This document shows, in pieces, positions 17,749 to 24,849 of a DNA stretch of 53,718 bases. The stretch comes from Akkermansiaceae bacterium (GTDB lineage: Bacteria > Verrucomicrobiota > Verrucomicrobiia > Verrucomicrobiales > Akkermansiaceae), in NCBI GenBank assembly GCA_947491475.1, contig CANLKN010000010.1, forward strand, positions 1 through 53,718, in the 5' to 3' direction. Position 1 is the first letter of the stretch; each line of letters begins with the position of its first letter. The position numbers and the translations under genes are program-made. The notes below the pieces were generated by a model. That model did no database searches and was not told where the DNA came from. It saw only the letters and a program-made list of their open reading frames with translations.

Positions 17749-18747
17749 ATGGCATTGCACACCAAGGATTTCGACTATCACCTGCCCGAGGAATTGATCG
17801 CCTCGCGGCCTCTCCAGGATCGTGCCGCCTCACGGATGCTGGTAATTCACCGCGAGCACGGACGCATTGAGCACCGGATGTTCCGGGAACTGCCAGAGTT
17901 TTTCAAACCGGACGATTTGCTGGTGCTCAACGATACCAAGGTGGTCCCTGCGCGGGTTTTTTCCGATGACGGCGGCATCGAGTTGCTCTGCCTCGATCGC
18001 CACTCGCCGCTGGAATGGCGATGTCTGGTAAAGCCCGGCAAACGCATGAAAACCGGTGGCACAGTCTGCGTCGGCGGAATCACCGGAACGGTCGTGCAGG
18101 TCATGGAAAATGGCGATCGAATGATCCGCTGGGAGCGCGAGCTGGATCTTGCGGCGCATGGGCATCTTGCGCTGCCTCATTACATGGGGCGAGACGACGA
18201 GGCGGCCGACCGCGAGCGCTACCAGACGGTCTATGCCCGCGAGGAAGGAGCGATCGCCGCGCCCACCGCCGGGCTGCATTTCACGCCGGAGATGCTTGAA
18301 ACCCTGCCACACGCGTTTCTCACGCTCCATGTCGGTGTGGGCACCTTCCGACCGGTCAAAGCCGAGTGCGTCACCGAGCACTTGATGCATTCGGAAAAAT
18401 ACGCCGTCAGCGTCGAAACCGCCCGTCGAATCAACACCGCCGGCCGCGTGGTGGCGGTGGGCACTACGGTCACCAGGGTGTTGGAAGCCGTCGGCACGGG
18501 TGGCAGTGAAGGAGGCAAACGCATCAAGGAAGAAAAACAGGCAGGTGATACTGACATTTTCATCTACCCGCCGCATGACTTCCAAGTGGTGGGGGCCTTG
18601 CTGACGAATTTCCACCTGCCGCAAAGCACCTTGATCATGCTGGTGAGCGCGTTTGCAGGACGAGAACTGGTGCTGGAAGCCTATCGCCAGGCGGTGGCTC
18701 AGCGCTACCGTTTCTACAGCTACGGCGACTGCATGTTGCTGCTTTGA
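17749..18747 (+). CDS. queA: S-adenosylmethionine:tRNA ribosyltransferase-isomerase
   Basis: The ATG at 17749, with a GGAG eight nt upstream, gives 332 residues. QueA transfers the ribosyl part of SAM to 7-aminomethyl-7-deazaguanine at tRNA position 34 to make epoxyqueuosine. Family marks: FDYHLPEELIASRPLQDR at the N-terminus, DDLLVLNDTKVVPAR, the central GAIAAPTAGLHFTPE, LHVGVGTFRPV, and FLTNFHLPQSTL-type LLTNFHLPQSTLIMLVSAFAG near the end. Length is normal. A start 20 codons earlier is in frame but adds unconserved residues. Confidence 0.95.
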   Translation: MALHTKDFDYHLPEELIASRPLQDRAASRMLVIHREHGRIEHRMFRELPEFFKPDDLLVLNDTKVVPARVFSDDGGIELLCLDRHSPLEWRCLVKPGKRMKTGGTVCVGGITGTVVQVMENGDRMIRWERELDLAAHGHLALPHYMGRDDEAADRERYQTVYAREEGAIAAPTAGLHFTPEMLETLPHAFLTLHVGVGTFRPVKAECVTEHLMHSEKYAVSVETARRINTAGRVVAVGTTVTRVLEAVGTGGSEGGKRIKEEKQAGDTDIFIYPPHDFQVVGALLTNFHLPQSTLIMLVSAFAGRELVLEAYRQAVAQRYRFYSYGDCMLLL

Positions 18748-18849
18748 TGCGCGGCCGCACACCTCGCAAGCGAGGGCTTGCAGCACCCTGCTCGATGCGG
18801 TTTAGTGAATCCAAGCTACAAAGATACTGAACTCCGTCCACCCAAGACC

Positions 18850-19473
18850 ATGGCCAAGCCGCGCTCCAAACTCAAACAATCGCTCAAGCAGCTTGCTGAG
18901 ATCCAAGTCAACGATTGGGATTTCATGGCGCTGATGAACAAGGACATCAAGGATGTCGAAATCACCAATTCGCTCCGGAAATTGGGCAACCTGCAAGTCA
19001 TGGAATGGGACTTCAGGACCGTATTGCCGGCAGTGAGCAACCTGGCAAACCGGGAGGTGGATGTGGCCGGCATGTTCAGGCGGGCCGCAAATTACAAAGT
19101 GATCGAGTGGGATTTCCGCAAGCCTTTCCAGGGTGTCAGCAAACCCATATTGAGTCATGGAGAAATGCAGGCCCTCACCGGCCGCTTGAAGGATTTCCTC
19201 CAATACACGGCCGCCAGTTTGGTCGCTGATCCCAAACACGCGCAGATCCGGACCCAGCAAATCGCACCGCAGGTGCTGCGCCTCAAACTGGTGCTGACAA
19301 AACGCGATGCGGCGATGCTGATCGGGACCGGAGGCCACACGGCCGCCGCGCTCCGGCACATCCTCAAGGCCGTCGCGGGGAAACAAGGCATCCACGTTTT
19401 ACTGCAAATCCTATCGCATGAGGAGGATGCCGCGGCACAACAGATGGCCCGCGAACCGTCTGCCCACATTTGA
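18850..19473 (+). CDS. KH-domain RNA-binding protein with three WDF repeats
   Basis: The ATG at 18850 gives 207 residues. Residues 130-195 form a type II KH domain, with the GxxG loop as GTGG at 159-162 in AAMLIGTGGHTAAALRHIL, like the KhpA/YlqC family of small RNA chaperones. The N-terminal 100 residues carry three copies of a short motif at regular spacing: QVNDWDF (19-25), QVMEWDF (49-55) and KVIEWDF (83-89). I know of no named domain matching this repeat. Probably a cytoplasmic RNA-binding protein. The neighbouring downstream mini-RNase III may share its RNA biology, but they are not in one transcript unit for certain. Confidence 0.75.
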   Translation: MAKPRSKLKQSLKQLAEIQVNDWDFMALMNKDIKDVEITNSLRKLGNLQVMEWDFRTVLPAVSNLANREVDVAGMFRRAANYKVIEWDFRKPFQGVSKPILSHGEMQALTGRLKDFLQYTAASLVADPKHAQIRTQQIAPQVLRLKLVLTKRDAAMLIGTGGHTAAALRHILKAVAGKQGIHVLLQILSHEEDAAAQQMAREPSAHI

Positions 19474-19532
19474 GGGGTGAGTTTTCAGCGCACGCGTTGA
19501 CACGCGGGCAGGTCGCTTCATAATCATCGCCA

Positions 19533-20111
19533 ATGATTTGTTTCCGATGGCTGCCTGCGCTTTGCACCACATTTGTGGTGGCCGGCTGCATGCCATTTGA
19601 TTCGGAAAACACGTGGCGTGCCGCCGTGGACACCCAGGCGTCCCAGCTCGGATACCGGAACTGGATCGTCATCGCCGAGGCCTCGTTTCCCTCACACAGC
19701 CGCGTCGGCGTGCGCAAGGTGAACGCACCGGTGGAAGTGCCGGAAGCTCTCGACTACGTCTTGCAGGCGCTCGAACGCACCGAAAACGTCCGCCCGCAGG
19801 TCTATCTCACACGCGAGCTCAGATCGGTGGAAAACGACTTCGCCCCGGGCATCGAGGAACTCCGCAAGCGCATCCAGACTTCGCTTCACGGGCATGAACC
19901 CGCCGAGCTCGACCAACAATCGCTGCTCACTCTGATGGAGGATGCCAACCGAAGTTTCGACGTATTGGTGATCCGCACCCAGACGGCCCTGCCCTACAGC
20001 TCGGTCTTCCTGGAACTCAAGCCCGGCTACTGGGATGCGGATTCAGAATCCCGCCTACGAGAACGAATCGAGCACGAACGCCTGCAAAGACTTGTGCGAC
20101 CGTTCCCATGA
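19533..20111 (+). CDS. Lipoprotein with RbsD/FucU-like fold, diverged active site
   Basis: A 192-residue protein with a lipobox VAGC (Cys19), so probably membrane-anchored by lipid. The body aligns by eye with fucose mutarotase/ribose pyranase: LGYRNWIVIAEASFPSHS matches the MGHGDEIIFSDAHFPAHS region of FucU, followed by a similar helix (VPEALDYVLQALE) and a closing strand (FDVLVIRTQ, SSVFLEL). The His-Gly-Asp of true mutarotases is replaced by Tyr-Arg-Asn and the DAHFP Asp by Glu. That suggests a changed or lost catalytic role. RbsD/FucU proteins are cytoplasmic decamers, so an exported one is odd. It is followed 16 nt later by the mini-RNase III gene. Confidence 0.55.
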   Translation: MICFRWLPALCTTFVVAGCMPFDSENTWRAAVDTQASQLGYRNWIVIAEASFPSHSRVGVRKVNAPVEVPEALDYVLQALERTENVRPQVYLTRELRSVENDFAPGIEELRKRIQTSLHGHEPAELDQQSLLTLMEDANRSFDVLVIRTQTALPYSSVFLELKPGYWDADSESRLRERIEHERLQRLVRPFP

Positions 20112-20127
20112 AGTCCATCCTGCCTGC

Positions 20128-20418
20128 GTGACCCGCAAAGACGATGACCTCCGCCGCGAACGCGAAGCCGCCTGGATCGGCGACGCCGTGTTGGCACTAT
20201 TCGCCCGCCAATTCGTGCTGCGCGAGCGCGATTCCATGGATGGCGAGTGGTTCACCCGGCTGACTTCCAACGATTTCCTCAGCGCCTTCGGCAATCCAAC
20301 CCGGGTCGAGGCCGAGATCGGAAAACTCTACCTCGATGGAGGATTAGAGGCCGCCTACGAATGGATGGATGCCCATCTGATCCCGCTTTTCCGCAAGCAG
20401 GTAGCCAACAAACGCTAA
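20128..20418 (+). CDS. Mini-ribonuclease III-like protein
   Basis: The GTG at 20128, 17 nt after the lipoprotein stop, gives 96 residues (MTRKDDDLRRERE). It consists of a single RNase III domain without a dsRNA-binding domain. The first motif is AAWIGDAVLALFARQF, close to the AYIGDAVYELYVR of Mini-III, and the second is RVEAEIGKLYLDGG, matching the FEALIGxLYLDGG motif with the metal-binding Glu. Mini-III trims 23S rRNA precursor. At 96 residues it is shorter than the usual 130, and the central segment is reduced. Whether it is active is uncertain. Confidence 0.68.
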   Translation: MTRKDDDLRREREAAWIGDAVLALFARQFVLRERDSMDGEWFTRLTSNDFLSAFGNPTRVEAEIGKLYLDGGLEAAYEWMDAHLIPLFRKQVANKR

Positions 20419-20517
20419 ACTCCCCTGCCCTACCACCTGAGGGCCTGTCTTGTTTCGTGCCTGATCTTGACGGATGGGGAAGTTCCGGTTGCGATCGAGG
20501 CAATGAATGCAGCAACC

Positions 20518-21345
20518 ATGCGGACACCCTCAAGATGGACCCGGCCGGGACTTTGCCAACCGCATGATGGCATATTCCGCCTGCTGTGCCTTTTCACGTT
20601 GGCGATTTTTGCCGTGAGCGGAGCAGCGCATGCGGAAAATGGCATCGTGGTCTGGAAAGAACGGCATTTTCACAACGACGACCGTGCGCAGGCCTTTGTG
20701 TTCGATCACATGAAACCCTCGTCTGAAATCACTTGGTATCACATGGGTGCCGAGCGCATGGGCTTCGAAAAAAATCAGTTTTTCAAACACATCCTGCTGC
20801 CGCCGTCATTGCCGGCGGAGCTTGCAGAACCCGAGCAGCTCGCTTCATACCGACAGCAGTTTGCGGAGTTGGATGCGTTTGCCACGCGCTTTCCCGCAGC
20901 CGCTGCCCTCCTCAAGGCGCAACTGGAAGTGATGCGCAGCGTGATCGCTGATTATGAGGCCGGGCAGGTCTATTTCAGCGGCCAGTGGATGCCCCGCGCG
21001 GATTACGAGGCGCGGGTGACCTCGCGAGACAAAAAGATGCGTGAAGCAGCCGCTCTGCGTGAGGCCGGGCGCGAGAAAGAGCGCCGCGAGCAAGCGAGCA
21101 GGCAGTTTGCCAAGGAGCTCAAAGAGGGACGGAAATATGCCTATACTTATGGTTTCGGGCTGGTGATGTTTCTCATCCTGCTGGTCACCGCCATTGTCCG
21201 GCGCATGGGGCGTTTTTTGATTCTCCTGATCCTGGCACCCATCACGGCAGCTGCCTGGTTTTCTTATAAACAACAAAGCTACGACTGGATCCAGCAGCAC
21301 GCGGAGAAAATCTCACGTGTTTGGAAAACCGCCGACGCTCCCTGA
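20518..21345 (+). CDS. Exported/membrane protein of unknown function
   Basis: The start is uncertain; the ATG at 20518 gives 275 residues with a long N-region before a signal-like helix (LLCLFTLAIFAVSGAAHA). The mature part is helical, including SGQWMPRADYEARV and a charged coiled-coil stretch (EAAALREAGREKERREQ). Two transmembrane helices close together (FGLVMFLILLVTAIV and FLILLILAPITAAAWF) lie near the C-terminus. No family recognised. It stands alone and converges with the RRM gene. Confidence 0.6.
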   Translation: MRTPSRWTRPGLCQPHDGIFRLLCLFTLAIFAVSGAAHAENGIVVWKERHFHNDDRAQAFVFDHMKPSSEITWYHMGAERMGFEKNQFFKHILLPPSLPAELAEPEQLASYRQQFAELDAFATRFPAAAALLKAQLEVMRSVIADYEAGQVYFSGQWMPRADYEARVTSRDKKMREAAALREAGREKERREQASRQFAKELKEGRKYAYTYGFGLVMFLILLVTAIVRRMGRFLILLILAPITAAAWFSYKQQSYDWIQQHAEKISRVWKTADAP

Positions 21346-21389
21346 ACGTCCCGGGAACGGCAATCGCTCCCACTCTCAACTTACCCTTG

Positions 21390-21426
21390 AAAAAAAACAC
21401 CCGGCCCTTGGGGAAGGGGCCGGGTG
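21390..21426 (-). terminator. Rho-independent terminator of the RRM gene
   Basis: On the minus strand a perfect 10-bp stem (arms 21398-21407 and 21417-21426, CACCCGGCCC/GGGCCGGGTG) with a 9-nt loop is followed by eight T residues (A-run 21390-21397 on the plus strand). It lies 29 nt after the RRM stop codon. The plus strand has no comparable T-tract, so it acts on the minus-strand gene. Confidence 0.9.
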
Positions 21427-21454
21427 CGATGAAAGATTTGATCAAGAGGTGGAA

Positions 21455-21865
21455 TTACCAGCCGCCGCCGCCTTTGTTGCCGCCGCCTTTGTAGCCACCG
21501 CCTCCGCCGCCGCCACCTTTGTAGCCACCGCCGCCGCCACCCTTGTAGCCGCCACCGCCGCCACCCTTGTAGCCGCCGCCGCCACCACCACCACCGTAGC
21601 CGCCGCCACCACCTGGCCGGGCTTCCTTGGGCTCGGAGGCGTTCACGCGCAGTGGGCGTCCATTGTAATCATGATCGTTGAGGGCCTCGATGGCCTCATT
21701 CAATTTCGATTGGTCGCCAAGCGTCACGAAGGCAAATCCCTTGGATTGTCCGGTATCGCGGTCAGTGATGATTTTGACCCGTTCGACCGGTCCATAAGCG
21801 GCAAAGAGATCAGAAACGTCTCCTTCAGTAGCAGTGTAGGGCAGATTGCCCACGTAGATATCCAT
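21455..21865 (-). CDS. RRM RNA-binding protein with glycine-rich tail
   Basis: A 136-residue protein with one RNA recognition motif. RNP2 is IYVGNLPY (residues 3-10) and RNP1 is KGFAFVTL (42-49). The aromatic residues of both are intact, so RNA binding is expected. Residues 84-136 are almost entirely glycine with regular GYKGG units. It resembles the Rbp-type glycine-rich RNA-binding proteins of cyanobacteria and other bacteria, often cold-induced. It is monocistronic, ending at a strong terminator. Confidence 0.93.
   Translation of the reverse strand: MDIYVGNLPYTATEGDVSDLFAAYGPVERVKIITDRDTGQSKGFAFVTLGDQSKLNEAIEALNDHDYNGRPLRVNASEPKEARPGGGGGYGGGGGGGGYKGGGGGGYKGGGGGGYKGGGGGGGGYKGGGNKGGGGW
21459..21610 (-). 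repeat. Tandem GGGGGYKGG-coding repeats in the RRM tail
   Basis: Nearly exact 24-30 nt units encoding Gly(n)-Tyr-Lys follow one another, with CTTGTAGCCGCC-type cores on the plus strand at 21540-21580. Slippage here would change the tail length without shifting the frame when units are lost whole. Confidence 0.75.
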
Positions 21866-22176
21866 TGTTTTCAGTTCTATAATAACGCCAGTTCATTCCA
21901 CACTTCCTTTGATTATGGCGTCAGAGACTCAACAAAGCGCACTTGAAATGCCGTCAGGCTCGCAAGCGACCGGTAAGCTGCGGGTCGTTCCGGTGAACCG
22001 CAAGATTTGTTTTTATCTGCGCCCCCCGAATCGCAAGAATCCCTTGTGGGGAAAGCATTCCAGCTGCGAAATAACTTTCCCTCAGCCGCCGGAATAAAGA
22101 TTTTGTCGGTGGAAACTTCCTGCAAGCTGCCGCGATCCAGCCCAGGGCAAACCACCTTTTAAAAAAGTCCCCAGCC
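21866..22176. other. 311-nt intergenic region between divergent RRM and ThuA-ankyrin genes
   Basis: No convincing gene. An open frame of 62 codons (21909-22097 plus) has no family resemblance and lacks a good start. The region must hold the promoters of both divergent genes. A TATTAT-like -10 can be seen on the minus strand about 20 nt before the RRM start, without a clear -35. The remainder may be RRM 5' leader. Confidence 0.4.
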
Positions 22177-23574
22177 ATGAACCTATTGAAATCTTATCTA
22201 CTTTTTGCCCTGTTGCTTGGCTCGCACGCTGCCGCAGAGATATCGGTGCTGTTCATCGCCGGCCCCAAAAGCCACGGCCCCGGAGAGCACGAACATCCGG
22301 CCGGTTGCGAGTTGCTTGCCAAGCACCTCAATGCCAGCGGTCTGGGCATCACCGCCGAAGTCTGCATCGGCTGGCCTGCGGATGCCGCAAAAGCCGCCGC
22401 TGCGGACACGCTCGTCATTTACAGCGACGGAGCCGACGCCCACGCTGCGAAGGGCCATCTGGCCGCTCTGCGCGAGCGCCACGCCGCCGGCAAGGGATTG
22501 GTGGTCCTGCATTACGCGCTCGAACCTGCGGATGCCGGGATGGCGGAGTTCCTCGATGAAGCCATCGGCGGTCATTTCCAAGAGGGTTGGTCGGTCAATC
22601 CGGTTTGGAAAATGACAGATCCGCTGCTGGCCGATCACCCGGTGACCCGTGGGGTGGCACCATTCGAGATCGAGGAGGAGTTTTACTATCATATCCATTT
22701 CCGCGAGGGGGTGATTCCGTTGATGCGGGCGCTGCCACCGTTGAGCTCACTGGGCGAGGACGGCCCGCGCTCGGGCAATCCGGAAATCCGCAAACAACTC
22801 GCCGACCAAGTGCCTCAGACGCTTGCCTGGGCCGTGGAAAACCCTGGCGGTGGCCGTGGCTTCGGCTTCACCGGCGGTCATTTCCATCACCACTGGGCCC
22901 ATGAAAGTTTCCGCAAACTCGTGCTCAACGCCATCATCTGGACCGCTGGAGTGGATGTGCCGGAAAAAGGCGTTCAAGCGGAAGTGACTGCCACACCCGC
23001 GCACCGGGATATCGATACCGCGATCGCCAAAGATGACATCCATGATGTAAAACTCCATCTCACTCAAAACCCTGAGTGCATCCACAAAGGCGGCCGCGCA
23101 AACTCACGTCCTCCGCTCGAACAAGCGATCCTGCGCAACAAAACCGCCATCGCCATTCTCTTGCTCGAAGCCGGTGCCGACCCGAGCCTCTCCAACGCCG
23201 CACAACGCAGCCCGCTGCACCTCGCCATCGAGCGCAACAACCCGGAGATCCTCGCCGCACTGCTCAAGTCCGGGGCCAAACCCAATCCGCAGGACAAGGC
23301 CGGCTGGACTCCTCTCCACCATGCCGCCGCCAAAAACCAGACCGTCAATGCCAAAATCCTGTTAGACAACAAAGCCGATCCCATGATTCTCAGTGAACTC
23401 GGTGGCACTCCGCTACACGAGGCGGCTGCCAGTGGTGGCAGGGAAATCATCCGCCTCTTGCTCGATCACAAGGTCGATCCCGATTTGCAATCCAAGCAGG
23501 GAGTCACCGCACTTGATCTTGCCAGGCAATACCAGAATGAGGCGGCAATCAGCGAACTCCGTGGCGGAGAGTGA
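22177..23574 (+). CDS. Exported ThuA-like protein with C-terminal ankyrin repeats
   Basis: A 465-residue protein with a signal peptide (MNLLKSYLLFALLLGSHAAA). Residues 22-265 are a ThuA-like domain, a class I glutamine-amidotransferase-like fold (VLFIAGPKSHGPGEHEH, DTLVIYSDGADAH, LVVLHYALEP, GFGFTGGHFHHHW, LVLNAIIWTAGVD). Residues about 290-463 contain four to five ankyrin repeats (LLEAGADPSLSNAAQRSPLHLAIE, seen as RSPLHLAIERNN, TPLHHAAAKNQ, TPLHEAAASGG). ThuA-like proteins of this phylum often sit with carbohydrate oxidoreductases. The join to ankyrins on an exported protein is unusual and implies protein-protein contact outside the cytoplasm. Confidence 0.82.
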   Translation: MNLLKSYLLFALLLGSHAAAEISVLFIAGPKSHGPGEHEHPAGCELLAKHLNASGLGITAEVCIGWPADAAKAAAADTLVIYSDGADAHAAKGHLAALRERHAAGKGLVVLHYALEPADAGMAEFLDEAIGGHFQEGWSVNPVWKMTDPLLADHPVTRGVAPFEIEEEFYYHIHFREGVIPLMRALPPLSSLGEDGPRSGNPEIRKQLADQVPQTLAWAVENPGGGRGFGFTGGHFHHHWAHESFRKLVLNAIIWTAGVDVPEKGVQAEVTATPAHRDIDTAIAKDDIHDVKLHLTQNPECIHKGGRANSRPPLEQAILRNKTAIAILLLEAGADPSLSNAAQRSPLHLAIERNNPEILAALLKSGAKPNPQDKAGWTPLHHAAAKNQTVNAKILLDNKADPMILSELGGTPLHEAAASGGREIIRLLLDHKVDPDLQSKQGVTALDLARQYQNEAAISELRGGE

Positions 23575-23718
23575 TTTTTCAAGATGGCCTGCGGACCTCC
23601 ATTGTCTTGAGTCCAAGACTTATCCAGAAGTAAGTGTCAATGTTCGATCATCCGGCGGACGATCCTGGTGTTGTAATCATACCCTTTTAGCGGATCTTTG
23701 CCCGTTGAAATTCCGAGA

Positions 23719-24765
23719 TCAGGCCTTTGCGTGTTTGCGCAGCAATTGCAGCCGCTCGGTGGCGGCACCGGAAACAATCATCTCGCGGGCGAGTTCGATG
23801 CCGTCGCCCATGTTATCAGCCAAACCGGCGCAAGCAATGGCGGCACCGGCATTCATCAGGACCATATCCCGTTTCGGCCCTGTTTCGCGGCCGGAGAGGA
23901 TCGCTTCGAGAATCGCGGCGTTGGCTTTGGCATCACCGCCACGGAGTTCATCGACTTCGGCGTGCTTCAATCCGAAATCGCGCGGTCGCACCTCTTCATC
24001 CTCCAGATCCTGGTAGAGTCCGGCTTTGCAGATTCGGGTGGAACCCATCAGGCTGACCTCGTCCACCGAGCGACCGTCACCGGTGGTTCCGTGCACGACC
24101 CAGGCGCTATCGCGGCCGAGGCGTTGCAAAATTTCCGCAAAGGCCGGGCAAAGCTCGCGGGTGAAGACGCCGACGAGTTGGCACTGCGGCCGAGCCGGGT
24201 TGAGCAGCGGGCCGACGATATTGAAAATCGTGCGCACTCCGCGAGCGGCGAGGGTTTTTCTCACGCCAGCCACCGCTTTGAAGGCTGGATGATACATTGG
24301 CGCGAACATGAAGCCGATACCGGCCTGTTCGATGCAGTTGCGGAAATCATCCGGACCCATATCGATGCGGATGCCGAGCGCCTCCAGCACATCCGCGCCG
24401 CCGCTTTTTGAAGTGATGCCGCGGTTGCCGTGTTTCACCACAACCGCCCCGGCGGCGGCCGCCACAAACATCGCGGTAGTGGACACATTGAAGAGATCGA
24501 GTTGATCGCCGCCGGTGCCGCAGACATCGAGCGTCGGCCCCTCCAGGTCGAGCAAACCCAAATGCGGGTCCACCGCATGGCCAAGGAACGCCTCCACGAA
24601 GCCGGCAATTTCGCCGGGGGTCTCGCCCTTTTTGGACAACGCTTCCAGCAGGTGCTCCTTCTTGGAGTCCACCACAGAGGTATCCAGCAGCAGATCGGCG
24701 GCCACCTGAACTTCACGCGATGAAAGTTCCTGCCCGTTTTCCAGATGGTGAATCAATGCGTCCAT
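23719..24765 (-). CDS. trpD: Anthranilate phosphoribosyltransferase
   Basis: A 348-residue enzyme that joins anthranilate and PRPP, the second step of tryptophan synthesis. Motifs: CGTGGD (PRPP loop), NVSTTAMFVAAAAG, KHGNR, and the helix LNPARPQCQLVGVF. Length is typical (330-350). It lies 84 nt downstream of the broken giant gene on the same strand, and about 16 kb from trpE and trpG in this window, so the trp pathway is split. Confidence 0.95.
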   Translation of the reverse strand: MDALIHHLENGQELSSREVQVAADLLLDTSVVDSKKEHLLEALSKKGETPGEIAGFVEAFLGHAVDPHLGLLDLEGPTLDVCGTGGDQLDLFNVSTTAMFVAAAAGAVVVKHGNRGITSKSGGADVLEALGIRIDMGPDDFRNCIEQAGIGFMFAPMYHPAFKAVAGVRKTLAARGVRTIFNIVGPLLNPARPQCQLVGVFTRELCPAFAEILQRLGRDSAWVVHGTTGDGRSVDEVSLMGSTRICKAGLYQDLEDEEVRPRDFGLKHAEVDELRGGDAKANAAILEAILSGRETGPKRDMVLMNAGAAIACAGLADNMGDGIELAREMIVSGAATERLQLLRKHAKA

Positions 24766-24849
24766 GGCAAAAGTTTAGACACGTGGCAGAATCAGGGCCA
24801 GAACGATCGTCGGGAAATCAAACCATCGCCTGCGACGGGAGTTTGCAAC

